The notes: generated by a model not told the origin, from the letters alone. A stretch of DNA of 64,000 nucleotides from Clostridium sp. 26_22 (GCA_001916005.1 MNRP01000055.1:176410-240409), one strand, 5' to 3'. Shown: positions 26,544 to 38,200, counted from the stretch's first letter. Translations and numbers: made by a program.

Positions 26544-26676
26544 TATAATCAACTCCAATCTATTTATATCATATCACGTTTTCACAAAATAATATGTCAA
26601 AATTTGTCGAAAAAAATCAAAATAGTAATATAATATAATTTTTTGGATAGTAAATATATATTTTTTGTTAATAAAA

Positions 26677-26685
26677 TGATATAAT
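26677..26685 (+). promoter_or_regulatory. Extended -10 promoter for the antiporter gene
   Basis: TGATATAAT is a perfect extended -10 about 105 bases before the ATG at 26792. The 26544-26791 stretch otherwise shows no gene. Confidence 0.5.
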
Positions 26686-26791
26686 ATACAAAATTAAATA
26701 AAGGCAGAATAGATATTTATATTGGATTATACTAAATGTAAGCAATAAAAAATAAAATCTATAAAACAAATGAAAAAGAGAAGGGGTTAAA

Positions 26792-27970
26792 ATGGAGTTC
26801 AAATATTTATTAGATATAGGCTTAATAATATTAGTTGTAAAGATTTTTACAATGATAACACAAAAAATAAAAATGCCAAAAGTATTAGGTGGATTAATAG
26901 CAGGAATAGTACTAGGACCAGCAATGTTGAATGTTGTACAAAATAGTACAATATTAGAAGCGTTATCAAAATTTGGTATAATACTAATAATGTTTTTGGC
27001 AGGAATGGAAACAAGTATAAAAAAATTTATATCAAATAGTAATAAATATGTAATAATAGCTGCAATAGGAGTTGTTGTACCATTAATACTAGGAACAATA
27101 TTTAGTTTAATATATATACAAGATTTAAAAACAAACTTATTTTTTGGTGCAGTAATTACTTCGACTTCAGTTAGTATAACTGTAGAAACTTTAATAGAAA
27201 TGAAAAAAATTAAATCAAGTGTTGGACTAGCAATATTGGGTGCAGGTGTTGTTGATGATATACTAGGAATATTATTTTTGACAATTATTATGAATAGTGG
27301 AAATTTGCATTTAACAACATTTGCGTTAATGGTATTAAAAATAATATTATTCTTTGGAATAGCTGTAATTTTAGGATTATTATTATTTAAAATGTTTGAA
27401 AAAATTGAAGAAAAAGATACGAAAACGGAACAAATGCCTACATATTCAATAGCATTTGCATTAATATTAGCATATATTGCAGAAAGATTGGGTGTTAGTG
27501 GAATAATTGGAGCTTATATAGCTGGATTAGTTATAGGAAACACTGAAAAAGGAAGAAAAGTAAAAGGAAAAATCGATTTAGTAGTACATATGATATTTTC
27601 TCCGATATTTTTTGCAAGTGTAGGATTAAAATTAACAACATTGAGTTTTAGCAGACAAGTATGGATATTTATCATAATATTTACAGCAGTTACAATAATT
27701 AGTAAAATAATTGGAAATGGATTAGGTGCAAGGATATGTGGTTATTCTAAGGAAAAAGCTATTCAAATTGGTATAGGAATGGCAACAAGAGGGGAAGTTG
27801 CACTTATAATAGCAGATGAAGCGAAAAAAATAGGTTTGATAAACGAAGAAGTATTTTCAATAGTTATTATAACTGTTATGCTTGTAACACTTATAACACC
27901 GATATTATTGCATTATAGTTTTAAAATAAACAATAACATAGAAGAAGGTATTCAAAAAGAGAGTATATAA
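26792..27970 (+). CDS. Cation:proton antiporter (CPA2, NapA/KefB-like)
   Basis: 392 aa with about 12-13 membrane segments. Family motifs: LGGLIAGIVLGPAML near residues 31-45, GAGVVDDILGIL (the DD of ion binding) near 149-160, and GMATRGEVALIIADEAKKIG. It exchanges Na+ or K+ for H+. No RCK/TrkA-N regulatory domain is attached. A single transcription unit with its own promoter and terminator, probably cargo. Confidence 0.88.
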   Translation: MEFKYLLDIGLIILVVKIFTMITQKIKMPKVLGGLIAGIVLGPAMLNVVQNSTILEALSKFGIILIMFLAGMETSIKKFISNSNKYVIIAAIGVVVPLILGTIFSLIYIQDLKTNLFFGAVITSTSVSITVETLIEMKKIKSSVGLAILGAGVVDDILGILFLTIIMNSGNLHLTTFALMVLKIILFFGIAVILGLLLFKMFEKIEEKDTKTEQMPTYSIAFALILAYIAERLGVSGIIGAYIAGLVIGNTEKGRKVKGKIDLVVHMIFSPIFFASVGLKLTTLSFSRQVWIFIIIFTAVTIISKIIGNGLGARICGYSKEKAIQIGIGMATRGEVALIIADEAKKIGLINEEVFSIVIITVMLVTLITPILLHYSFKINNNIEEGIQKESI

Positions 27971-28032
27971 AGTAGAATTTAAGTATATTACTAATACTAC
28001 TTGATTTTAATCTTTTGTGTATAAAAAATTTG

Positions 28033-28062
28033 AAAGGGGTTGTTATATGCAGCCCTTTTTAT
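28033..28062 (+). terminator. Terminator after the antiporter
   Basis: AAAGGGGTTG (28033-28042) pairs with GCAGCCCTTT (28049-28058) with bulges, followed by T. Confidence 0.65.
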
Positions 28063-28118
28063 ATAAAAATATGGCATGTATTTGGCGTTTATAAAAATAT
28101 GGCATGTATTTGGCGTTT
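28063..28118. repeat. Perfect 28-bp tandem duplication
   Basis: A 28-base unit beginning ATAAAAATATGGCATGTATT occurs twice head to tail (28063-28090, 28091-28118) in the gap after the antiporter terminator. The rest of this gap up to 28363 holds the promoter at 28164 and an about 165-base leader. Confidence 0.85.
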
Positions 28119-28163
28119 ATATTGAGAAAATTAAAAAAATAAACAAAGATTAATTTGAAACAA

Positions 28164-28192
28164 TTGCATATTTATGTAAACTGTGCTATAAT
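28164..28192 (+). promoter_or_regulatory. Strong promoter for the metallopeptidase-like gene
   Basis: TTGCAT (28164-28169), 17-base spacer, TATAAT (28187-28192) with TG at 28184-28185 (extended -10). The transcript would start near 28199 and carry a long leader containing TTCCTT/AAGGAA near 28206-28222. Confidence 0.65.
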
Positions 28193-28363
28193 ATAATTGC
28201 ATAGTTCCTTTAAATAAGGAAAAGAGAGAAATAAAGAGCATTTTCGTTGAATGATACATCAAATTTAAGTTATTGTTCAATTAATAGTATTGCTATCATT
28301 TAGATTGTTTTTATTCGTAAAAGTTATACATAATATTTTTTTCAAAAGTAAGGAGGGTATGTA

Positions 28364-28705
28364 ATGTTTACATTTAAGTCACCAGTAATTTCAACAAATA
28401 TTTGGAAATTATGTTTTAAAACGAGCGAAGAAATGGCTAAAATTTACTTTGAAGATAAAGAGCCAGAAGAGGGAATAAGGCTACATGGAATAACAGAGTA
28501 CATAACTTCAACAATATATATTGATAAGGATTTAGACGGTTTTTTGTTAGTAAAAGCTCTTAGACATGAATTAATGCATATATATTTATGGGAAACAGGG
28601 CAGCAAGACCGTAAATATACAGAAGAAGAAGTCTGCGACCTTATAAGTGTTGCAGCACCTCTAATTTGTAAAACAGCTGATGATATTGTATTAAGATTGA
28701 AATAG
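28364..28705 (+). CDS. Small HExxH protein (ImmA/IrrE- or SprT-like metallopeptidase)
   Basis: 113 aa with AAGGAGG. The zinc-binding motif HELMH lies in ALRHELMHIYLWETG (about residues 65-79), followed by EEEVCDLISVAAPLI, which supplies a downstream Glu as in ImmA-type minimal metallopeptidases. Such proteins often cleave repressors or act as antitoxin partners. The substrate is unknown; the family is judged on the motif. Confidence 0.55.
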   Translation: MFTFKSPVISTNIWKLCFKTSEEMAKIYFEDKEPEEGIRLHGITEYITSTIYIDKDLDGFLLVKALRHELMHIYLWETGQQDRKYTEEEVCDLISVAAPLICKTADDIVLRLK

Positions 28706-28820
28706 GAGTTATGTTAAATTATATGTCAAATTTAAAGTGTTCTGATACAAGTAGCTTATATTAAAAAAATTTGATGGGAAAACAACTTATGAAACAATAA
28801 AGAAAGGAGAGAAATGTTTT

Positions 28821-29402
28821 ATGGCGAACTTACCAAAAGAAATGAAACTGTCACCACACGCACGAGAGAGACTGGGAGAAAGAAAAGATGATGATATGAA
28901 ATACAATACACAAAATATAATGAGAAGTTCTGTCAAGTGGTATGGGAAAGATGATTTAATTTATGATTGTCCATTGTATAGACATTGTTGTTATGTTACT
29001 AGAAAGTCACAACAGATAGGATTTATTACAGACGGGGACATTGAGGTTATATATAATAAAGGAACACACGTTGCCATTACGGTATTAGAAGTTAAAGAAA
29101 AATTTAAACCAATTACTCAATTTATTAAACCCCAAAAACTATTACAAATTGAAAGAAAGAAGAAAAACAATAAGTTGAAAGATACATTGAATTTAGGGTA
29201 TATTTCAAGAATAAATAACGAGGTAATTATTGATAAATATGAAAAAAGTACGGATTATATTGAAGGAGCGACTATGACATTTTATGAGGTATATGCTTCT
29301 TTAGTTACAGAAATGCTGAACTATACGTCAAATTTAGGGTATCATTCAACAGAAACTACCTTAAAAAATGAGCAATCATATAATATCGTTTATAAGGAAT
29401 AA
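28821..29402 (+). CDS. Uncharacterised protein with toxin-like N-terminus
   Basis: 193 aa with AAGGAGAG. The opening KLSPHARERLGERKDDDM and the later YVTRKSQQIGFITDGDIEVI resemble the DUF4258/BrnT type of small nuclease-like folds, but this is weak. The C-terminal 90 residues match nothing I know. After the stop, a short frame (about 29414-29494) reads MTISELFGVDKKVYKETISA, possibly a remnant. It sits in a region of toxin-like genes. Confidence 0.4.
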   Translation: MANLPKEMKLSPHARERLGERKDDDMKYNTQNIMRSSVKWYGKDDLIYDCPLYRHCCYVTRKSQQIGFITDGDIEVIYNKGTHVAITVLEVKEKFKPITQFIKPQKLLQIERKKKNNKLKDTLNLGYISRINNEVIIDKYEKSTDYIEGATMTFYEVYASLVTEMLNYTSNLGYHSTETTLKNEQSYNIVYKE

Positions 29403-29565
29403 ACTACAAAACCTATGACAATTAGTGAATTATTTGGTGTAGATAAAAAGGTGTATAAAGAAACAATATCAGCGGTAAAAAATAATATGAGATGAAAGTG
29501 AAAAAATAAGATAATGGACAACTTGTGATATAATTTAAAATAATATAAAGAGGTGGAGAGTATCT

Positions 29566-30582
29566 ATGAAAGATGATAAAGATGTAAAATATTATAAAGA
29601 TGAGGGTGCAGAAAAAGAAATTATAAAAATGGAAAAAATAATTAAAAGTGGAAAATTTGAGGAGAGTTATATTCGAGAACTTGTTGCAATGCAAAAAGGA
29701 GAATTAAGTGTTCACTCAAAATATTATGATGAAAATATTGCAGAAGGAAACTGGAGTCTGATAGAAGAGGATTCAGATATAGAAAAACTAGACAAATTTG
29801 ATGCTGAAAAAGAAATATATGGTATATCTGCAGAATATGAATATGTATTTATACCCTCTTATTATGCAGTTAAAACATTAATTTTATATTATATTTATAT
29901 GAAAGGTAAAAAGAAGGCAGAAAGAATCTATGGCTTGAAAAATGCAGTTGTAAGACGCGATGGTAAGAAATTTTATGGGGGATTGCCTTTTATTCTAAAA
30001 TATATAGGAGGAGATTTTGAGGATAACCGTATTGATTTTAAGAAACTTACGGAAACATTACTTGATTCTGTAAGTGGATTTGAAAAAAATAACGATAATA
30101 ATTTTATAGATGATTTTATCAACGATATTATTGATTGCTTAAATGATTTTTATGGCAAAAATTTGATATTAGAAAGACGAATCAAAAATTTTAATGAAGC
30201 AAAAGATAACTGGTTTTATATTGATTTTAATGAAAAAATAAAAAAAGAGAGAGACTATTTATTAAGCTATACATTAGTAAATGATTGTAAAATTTTAATG
30301 CATAGAGATGTAGAAAAAGATTTGAATAGATTACAAAAGAAACAAGCAGAAAAAGCAAAAGAAAAAATAAGTAAAACACCTAATTATCCTAATAATGATT
30401 CCCCAGAGGACAGTGAATTGTTGAAAGGTGATTTAAAAGGGTGGCTTTCACAACGAATTAGTAAGAAAGATAGATTAGTTTATAAAATAGAATCGAATAA
30501 AAAAATCGTATATATTGCAGCTGCATATGGTCATTATGACGAAGCACCAAGACGTTCAAAATCAACAGCATCATATAGATAA
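29566..30582 (+). CDS. Large protein with a C-terminal YoeB/Txe-type RNase toxin domain
   Basis: 338 aa. Residues about 245-330 read like YoeB: KDLNRLQKKQAEKAKEKI, ELLKGDLKGWLSQRI, KKDRLVYKIESNKKIVYIAA, ending GHYDEAP. YoeB cuts mRNA at the ribosome. The usual toxin is about 85 aa; here about 240 extra residues precede it (YGISAEYEYVFIPSYYAVKT, a possible membrane or helical segment), whose function is unknown. No YefM-like antitoxin is adjacent, so the N-terminal part may serve as antidote or targeting domain. Confidence 0.55.
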   Translation: MKDDKDVKYYKDEGAEKEIIKMEKIIKSGKFEESYIRELVAMQKGELSVHSKYYDENIAEGNWSLIEEDSDIEKLDKFDAEKEIYGISAEYEYVFIPSYYAVKTLILYYIYMKGKKKAERIYGLKNAVVRRDGKKFYGGLPFILKYIGGDFEDNRIDFKKLTETLLDSVSGFEKNNDNNFIDDFINDIIDCLNDFYGKNLILERRIKNFNEAKDNWFYIDFNEKIKKERDYLLSYTLVNDCKILMHRDVEKDLNRLQKKQAEKAKEKISKTPNYPNNDSPEDSELLKGDLKGWLSQRISKKDRLVYKIESNKKIVYIAAAYGHYDEAPRRSKSTASYR

Positions 30583-30819
30583 ATCAAGAATTATTAAATT
30601 ATAATTATTCGACAAATTACGATAAGTAGGGCAGATAATACATTGGAGTTATTTGCCTTTTGTTATATTATTAGGAAAGTTCGATTTTTGAGCCTAATAT
30701 AAGAATAAAGAGTTTTTAAAGGATATTTATTCAACCTTTTATCTGGATAATTAATTGAAAGTCATCTGCTATTTATGGTAAAATTAGAATAACACTTGGC
30801 AAGTTAAGGAGATTTAGAA

Positions 30820-31656
30820 ATGGAATTTAAGAATGATATAGAAGATATAAAGTCAGAGTTAAATAATATTAAAAAATTAATAAGTGAAGAATTAAATCAA
30901 CAAATTACTGGATTAGATATAGTTCATAAAAAATTTGGTAATGGTAAAGTTATTAAACAAAATGGAGATAAGATAGATGTGAAGTTTGTTGATTCAAGAG
31001 AAATAACACTTCAAATCCCTTTTGTATTTATAAATAATATTGTATCTTGTGAAGATATCAATATAAATAATAAAATGTTCAAAATTTACGAATTAAAAAG
31101 AAAGGAAAAAGATTTAGAAAAAGAGGCTACAGAAAAAGAAAATAAATTAAAAGAAATTACAGTAAAAAAAGCTCAAACTAATATAGGAAATACAAACTTT
31201 CTTGCTGTAACAACTGGTTCTTCATATCAAGATGATATTGAAATGAATATACACTATTGTAAGGCGGAGAGAGTTCAAAGAAAATGTATGTATTTGGGAT
31301 TATATAGAGATAAATCAATTATAAAAATTGGAAAGATAAAAAAGATAATAACCGCTAATAAAATAAATGGTCAATTAAATATTATATCAGTTGATGGTGA
31401 AGATATTACTAAAAATGACAAAAAGAATATAGAAGAATGTATTAGGAGAGCGGTAAAATTATTTAATGTTAATATTGGAGACATAGAACATAAATATTTT
31501 ATTGTGGAAAAGTTTTATGATACAGATTTCAAAAAAATTAGTCCTCATGGATTAATGGAGAAGAAATATTTTAATTTATATAAAGAATTGGATGTTACTG
31601 AATTACCAACTGTTGAAAAGATTGCAGAAGAATTGTGTTATAAAACTTGGGAATAA
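30820..31656 (+). CDS. Uncharacterised protein with a Tudor-like N-terminal motif
   Basis: 278 aa from an ATG with AAGGAGAT. Residues about 30-70 (GLDIVHKKFGNGKVIKQNGD, then IDVKFVDSREITL) match the small beta-barrel found at the C-terminus of UvrD/PcrA-like helicases and in other DNA- or polymerase-binding proteins. A coiled stretch (about 85-115) follows, then an unrecognised domain. It lies upstream of the helicase/methyltransferase pair and may belong to that defence cluster. Confidence 0.4.
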   Translation: MEFKNDIEDIKSELNNIKKLISEELNQQITGLDIVHKKFGNGKVIKQNGDKIDVKFVDSREITLQIPFVFINNIVSCEDININNKMFKIYELKRKEKDLEKEATEKENKLKEITVKKAQTNIGNTNFLAVTTGSSYQDDIEMNIHYCKAERVQRKCMYLGLYRDKSIIKIGKIKKIITANKINGQLNIISVDGEDITKNDKKNIEECIRRAVKLFNVNIGDIEHKYFIVEKFYDTDFKKISPHGLMEKKYFNLYKELDVTELPTVEKIAEELCYKTWE

Positions 31657-32009
31657 ATATTATAAAATCTATGAAAAGGAAATATTGTTATGTATCTGTA
31701 ATTTATGAAAGTAAAATAAGTAAAAAACATTTAATTTACATTACATATTATCACCTACATTTTAAAATAATTATTGAGAAAAAATTAAATTTGTGATATA
31801 AAATAAAATAGAGTAGTTATATAAAAAATATAGGAAAAAATTTGGAATATAAAGATATGTCAAGCACATTTAGATAAGCAATATGAAAATGGTATGAATA
31901 GCATAAACAAAGAAAATAAAATGTACTTTGAAGAATTAGAAAATTTAGTTGATAATAATTACAAAAAAGTAATAAGATATATAGAAATATATAGTAAAGG
32001 AGAATAAAG
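31657..32009 (+). other. Intergenic stretch before the defence pair, with a 37-codon ORF
   Basis: TTGAGA near 31774, about 17 bases, and TATAAA form a possible promoter. A small frame 31894-32007 (MNSINKENKMYFEELENLVD...) ends three bases before the helicase start. It has no clear ribosome site and its frame reads back without a start, so it may be the tail of a decayed gene. Nothing else is seen. Confidence 0.35.
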
Positions 32010-35000
32010 ATGGGTAATAATGATTTAACATTCTTTACAAACGAACCTGAAAGAAATTTATATGATAGATTTAGTAAAATATTAAATAAGAATACGCAAT
32101 TTTTTGATGTTCTTGTTGGCTATTTTAGAGCAAGTGGATTTTATCTTCTACAAGAAGCACTTGATAAGGTAGAAAAAACAAGAATTTTAATAGGAATAAA
32201 TACAGACAAACAGATCGTAGATATGTATGAAGAAACACAAGGACAAATAAAAGAAATGAGTTTATCAAATATTGAGGCAATAACTGAATACAAAGCAAAA
32301 TTAGAAAAAGAATTTGAAAATTCGGAAGATACAGAAAATGTTGAAAATGGTGTTAGTAAATTTATATCTTTGATAAAGAATGGAAAACTAGAAATAAGAA
32401 TATATACTAAACAACCGATACATGCAAAAATATATGTAATGAGAGATTTTCAAGATAGTCCTGATTTTGGAAGAGTAATAACAGGCTCAAGTAATTTTTC
32501 ACAATCAGGCTTGGTAAATAATCTTGAATTCAATGTAGAATTAAAAAATTCTGCTGATGTGCAATTTGCTTTAGATAAATTTGAAGAATTATGGGCTGAA
32601 TCTGTTGAAGTAAATAAAGAGTGTGTTGATACAATAGAAAACAAGACTTGGGTAAAATCAGACATTACACCTTATGAAATGTATGTTAAATTTTTATATG
32701 AATATTTTAAAGAGGAAATAAATGATGATATATATGATATAAGTAAAGATAAAAATAAATACTTTCCTGATGGATTTACACCATTACAATATCAAAAAGA
32801 TGCCGTTATTCAAGCTAAAAGAATTTTAGAAAAGCATAATGGTGTATTTATATCAGATGTTGTTGGTCTTGGAAAAACCTATATATGTGCAATGTTAGCA
32901 CAAGAATTAGATAAAAAGACTTTAATATTATGCCCACCAGTATTAGTTGATTATTGGGAAAATGTAATGTTTAATTTTGGAGTGCGAGGATATAAAGTAG
33001 AGTCAGTTGGAAAATTAGATAAACTAATTGAAGAAGGTGTTGAACAATTTGCTTATGTATTTGTAGATGAATCACATAGGTTTAGAAATGCAGATACTGA
33101 ACAATATAGACAATTGCACGAAATCTGTGTAGGAAAGAAAGTTGTTTTAATATCAGCTACTCCACAAAACAATTATACTACAGATATTGCTAATCAATTA
33201 TATCTATTTCAATCAAAAAACAAATCTACAATTGTAAATGCAAGAAATTTAGAAAACTTTTTTGATACTTTAAGAAGAAAAATTAAGGCTTTTGACAAAG
33301 GAACAGATGAATATAAAGAAGCAATAAGAGAGGCATCAGAAGAAATAAGAGATAAAGTATTAAGAGAAGTAATGATTAGGAGAACTAGAACAGAAATACA
33401 AAAAACTTATGCAGAAGATTTAAAAAAACAAGGATTAGAATTTCCTAAAGTTTCTGATCCACAAAAATTGTTTTATCAATTTAGTGCAGATACTGAAAAA
33501 GTGTTTGAAACAACTATACAAAAAATAACAGAATTAAATTATTCAAGATATAAACCTTTAACTTATATTAAAGAAAGTAAATTAACACCATATCAAAGAA
33601 CTTTATTAACAGGTCAAGCAAATATGGGTGGATTTATGAAAGGAATACTTGTAAAAAGATTAGAAAGTAGTAAATATGCTTTTGAAATGACTTTAAATAG
33701 GTTTATTGACTCATATAACGAATTTATAAATATGTATAAAAATGATGGAGTTGTTTGGATTAGTAAAAAGTTAAATGTTCCAGAGTTATTGATAAATGGA
33801 GATACGGAAAAACTTGAACAGGCTGTGGCAAATGATGATGCATTTAAAATAAAGATTGAAGATGTAGATAAAAGTTTTATAATAGATTTAGAAAAGGATT
33901 TAGCAATTTTACAAAATTTAAGAGATATATGGAATACAGTACAAGTAGATGATAAATTAGACTATTTTATTGAAGAATTAAAGAATAGAAAAGAATTAAA
34001 GCATAATAAACTAATTATATTTACAGAATCAAAAGAAACAGCAGAATATCTAACTAATACAATATCAACAAAATTAAATGAGAATGTATTATTATTCAGT
34101 GGTTCAATGCCTGATAGTATAAGAACTTTAATAAGAGCAAATTTTGATCCGACATATAAATTGGAAAAACAAAGGAACGATTATAGAATTTTAATAACAA
34201 CTGATGTTTTAGCTGAAGGTATGAACTTACATAGAAGTAATGTAATAATAAACTATGATTTACCTTGGAATCCCACAAGAATAATGCAAAGAGTAGGAAG
34301 AATAAATAGAGTAGGAACAAAACACGATGAAATATATGTTTTTAATTTCTTTCCAACAAGCAAATCAAATGAACAAATGTCGTTGGAAGAAAATATTATT
34401 ACAAAAATGCAAATGTTTCACGACATATTAGGAGAAGATTCAAAATTCTTAACAGAAGATGAAGAAGTAAGTACACACGAATTATTTAAAAGAATGAATG
34501 CACCAATACAAGATGAAAATGAAACAGAAGTTAGTTCAGAACTCTCATATTTAAAGACTATAAGAGATATTAGAGATAAGGATGTAGAATTATTTGATAA
34601 AATAAAGAATTATCCAAAGAAAATTAAAATAGGCAGAGATAAAAAAGAGGAAAATGGACTTATTACTTTCTTCAGAAAAGGTTATTTAAAGAAATTTTAT
34701 ATATCAAAAGAAAATGAGGAGACTAGAGAAATAACTTTTGAACAAGCAATAGAATTAGTAAAAGCAAATAAATCAGAGCAAGAACGAAAAGTTAAAAAAG
34801 ATTACTATGATTTATTAAAAATGAATAAAGAGGCTTTTGAATTATCTGAACAAGAAGAAAATCAAGCAGATATAACAACCGTATCTAAAAAAGGTTCTAG
34901 TAATGCAAAAAATATTATCAAAATACTTAAAGAATGTATAAAATTAGAATCAAGATTTACAGATATTGAATTAACTAAAATAAATAAAATGATTGATCTA

Positions 35001-35213
35001 TTAGAAAATGGAGAATTGCCTATCAGAATTATTAAAGAGGGTAATAAAGAAATTAAGAAGATAACAGGAATTAATGATATTGCAAAATTTTATAAAGAAT
35101 TTGAAATGATGATTCCAAAAGTATATTTTGAACAAGAAAGCAAAGTTGAAACTAATAAGAAAAAAATAAATAAAAGTGAAAAAGAAATAATTTTATCAGA
35201 ATATTTTATATAA
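32010..35213 (+). CDS. PLD-domain SNF2-like helicase of a restriction/defence system
   Basis: 1067 aa. The N-terminal about 200 residues form a phospholipase-D-like nuclease module (PIHAKIYVMRDFQDSPDFG, then VITGSSNFSQSGLVNN). The helicase core has Walker A DVVGLGKTY near 282-290, VDESHRF near 352, ISATPQNN, and helicase-C motifs VLAEGMNLHRSNVIINYDLP and QRVGRINRVG. This is the architecture of HsdR-like translocases that pair with large methyltransferases. It lies 18 bases before the methyltransferase, so the two form one operon. Confidence 0.8.
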   Translation: MGNNDLTFFTNEPERNLYDRFSKILNKNTQFFDVLVGYFRASGFYLLQEALDKVEKTRILIGINTDKQIVDMYEETQGQIKEMSLSNIEAITEYKAKLEKEFENSEDTENVENGVSKFISLIKNGKLEIRIYTKQPIHAKIYVMRDFQDSPDFGRVITGSSNFSQSGLVNNLEFNVELKNSADVQFALDKFEELWAESVEVNKECVDTIENKTWVKSDITPYEMYVKFLYEYFKEEINDDIYDISKDKNKYFPDGFTPLQYQKDAVIQAKRILEKHNGVFISDVVGLGKTYICAMLAQELDKKTLILCPPVLVDYWENVMFNFGVRGYKVESVGKLDKLIEEGVEQFAYVFVDESHRFRNADTEQYRQLHEICVGKKVVLISATPQNNYTTDIANQLYLFQSKNKSTIVNARNLENFFDTLRRKIKAFDKGTDEYKEAIREASEEIRDKVLREVMIRRTRTEIQKTYAEDLKKQGLEFPKVSDPQKLFYQFSADTEKVFETTIQKITELNYSRYKPLTYIKESKLTPYQRTLLTGQANMGGFMKGILVKRLESSKYAFEMTLNRFIDSYNEFINMYKNDGVVWISKKLNVPELLINGDTEKLEQAVANDDAFKIKIEDVDKSFIIDLEKDLAILQNLRDIWNTVQVDDKLDYFIEELKNRKELKHNKLIIFTESKETAEYLTNTISTKLNENVLLFSGSMPDSIRTLIRANFDPTYKLEKQRNDYRILITTDVLAEGMNLHRSNVIINYDLPWNPTRIMQRVGRINRVGTKHDEIYVFNFFPTSKSNEQMSLEENIITKMQMFHDILGEDSKFLTEDEEVSTHELFKRMNAPIQDENETEVSSELSYLKTIRDIRDKDVELFDKIKNYPKKIKIGRDKKEENGLITFFRKGYLKKFYISKENEETREITFEQAIELVKANKSEQERKVKKDYYDLLKMNKEAFELSEQEENQADITTVSKKGSSNAKNIIKILKECIKLESRFTDIELTKINKMIDLLENGELPIRIIKEGNKEIKKITGINDIAKFYKEFEMMIPKVYFEQESKVETNKKKINKSEKEIILSEYFI

Positions 35214-35231
35214 TATTAGATGGAGGAAAAT

Positions 35232-38200
35232 ATGATAAATATTAGTGATAGAACTCAAAATTATCTTGCAATGTTAGAAGATAAATTTAATAAAGATAAA
35301 TTTTATGAATTTATAAAAGACTTATTGAATTTAGAAAATGAAAATATTATAAATGGCAAGGAGCAAAATGCAGGAAGTGAACAATATGGACATTATATTG
35401 ATAAAGCACAGTTATATGCGAAATATGAAGATGACAAAAGAAGAAATATTGGAGTAATAGTTATAAAACTAAAAGACAATAAAAATCCTGCTAATGCTAG
35501 AACTTTACAAAGGAATTTTATTGCACACTTATTAGATTTTTACAATTTAGATGCATCATTAACAGCAATATATAGTGATACCGATGATACTTGGAGATTA
35601 TCTTTTGTAAAACAAGAAATTGAGATAGAAGTGGGAAAACTAAAAACAAAAGTAAGTCCTGCAAAAAGATATTCATATCTTTTTGGAAAAGATGAACCAA
35701 ATCATACTGCTAAAGAACAGTTACTAGAGTTATTGGAAAATAATACTAAACAATATTCAATAGAAGAAATTGAAGAAAAGTTTAGTGTTGAAAAAGTAAC
35801 AAAAGATTTCTTTGAAAGATATAAGGATAATTATTTGAAATTAAAAGAAGTTTTAGAGAATAATGAAGAATTTATTAGTGAGGCTACAAGATGTGATTTT
35901 ACATCAGAGGAATTTACTAAAAAATTGATGGGACAAATTGTTTTTATATACTTTTTACAAAAGAAAGGTTGGCTAGGTGTAAAATTAGTACCTGATGAGT
36001 TGGAAGTTAATGAATATAATGAATTATATAGTAAACAAGATGTTTTAGGTAAGAAAATATTAGATAAATTTTATATAAATTATGATGGAAAGAAAATAGT
36101 AAAAAAAGATGTACTAGAAAAAGTTAGAGTTAATGAACAAGATATTGAAATTTTGTCAGATATATTTGTAGATACAAAATATGATGCTAAATGGGGGACA
36201 GGAGAAAAAAGATTTATTAGAACAATGTTTACAAAATGTAAAGATAGAAATAAAAACTTTTTTGATGATTATTTAGAACCATTTTTCTATGATGGATTAA
36301 ACCATAAAAGGAAGAATCAATATTTTAGTGTATTTAATTGTAAAGTACCATTCTTAAATGGTGGGCTATTTGAACCGTTAGATAATTATATGTGGGAGAG
36401 TTCTACATTTAATATAGATAATGAAATATTTTCAAATAATGATGGTAATGGAATATTAGATTTCTTTGATAGATATAACTTTACAATGAACGAAGAAGAA
36501 CCACTAGAAAAAGATGTTGCAGTTGACCCTGAAATGTTAGGAAAAATATTTGAAAATCTATTAGATGTAAAAGATAGAAAATCAAAAGGAGCATTTTATA
36601 CACCAAGAGAAATTGTGCATTATATGTGTCAAGAAAGTTTAGCAAATTATTTGGTAAATAAAGTAGGCGTTGACTATAATGAAATAAAAGAATTTATACA
36701 ATATGGAGAAATGATTAGAGATGTTGATTTAAAAGAGGCAACTAAAACAGACTATTTAGTAGGTAAATCAATTTTTGAAAAAGTACAGTTAATTGATAAG
36801 GCACTTGAAAATATTAAAGTAGCTGATCCAGCAGTTGGTTCAGGTGCATTTCCGTTGGGAATGTTAAATGAGATTGTTAAATTAAGAGATATATTGACAT
36901 CATATATGTTAATTTATAATAAGCTTAGTCTATTTGATAGGAAATATCCTGAAGAAATGATAACGAATAAGAGAAATATATATAATATAAAATGGAATAC
37001 TATAAGAAATAGTATTTATGCAGTAGATATAGAAAATAGTGCCGTTGATATTACAAAGTTAAGGTTATGGCTTTCAATTGTAGTTGACCAAGTAGATGTT
37101 CCAAAATCAGGACCTGATCCATTGCCAAATCTTGATTGTAAAATTATGCAAGGAAATAGCTTAATAGATGAATATAATGGAATAAAATTAATAGATGAAA
37201 AATTTATTGACGAATTAAAAGATAGAAAAAATATTAAATTCAATGAAAGTAACGGAATTGTTAAAGACCTAAAAGGACATAAGCACTATATTTCAGACAA
37301 CCAAATACAGTTTGGAGATGGACAAAAGAAAGTACAGATTGATGATTTAATCGATCTAAAGAAAGAATTATATGGAACAAATGATCCTAACAGAAAAAAA
37401 GATATATTGAAAAAAATAGAAAATTCAAGAAAAGATTTATTAAAATTAAATTTTGTTGGTACGAATAAAGAAAATGAATTATTTGAAATAGACAAATCTC
37501 ACAATAAACCATATTTTGCTTGGAAGTTAGAATTTATAGAGGTATTTATTGAAAATGATGGATTTGACATTGTGATTGGAAATCCACCTTATGTAAAAGA
37601 ATATACTGATAGTAAAATATTTGCTAAATTAAAAGACAATGTTTATTATCAAGGAAAAATGGATTTTTGGTATTTCTTTGGTTGTTATGGATTAGATTTG
37701 TTAAACAATAGTGGTATAGAAGCTTATATTGCACCAAATAATTGGATTACAAATTATGGTGCATCAAAGTTAAGAAATAAAATATTAAATGAGGCAAGAA
37801 TCAATAGATTTATTGATTTTGGAAATTATAAAGTTTTTAACACTGCTGATATTCAAACAATGGTTTACATATTAAGTAAAAACGATTACGATAAGGATAA
37901 AAAATATCAAATAAAATATTATAAATTAACTAACTCCGAAATAAATGACGATGAACTTCATAATTTTCTATATAATGATAAACAAAATTCAAAATATGAT
38001 ATAAAATTTGATTATACAATATATCCTTCAAGAAACATAGATAAATATATAGAGTTTCTAAATAATGATCAGGAAAAGATAATTAATAAAATTTTAAGTA
38101 ATGAAAATATTTTATATTTAACGGAAAGTGAAATTGCTCAAGGTATTGTATGCCCTCAAGACTCATTAAACAAAAAAGCTGTCGAAAAATTGAAAAATCA

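Noticed and set aside
28063..28118. CRISPR array
   Set aside because: Two head-to-tail copies of 28 bases with no spacer between them; no cas genes anywhere in the window.
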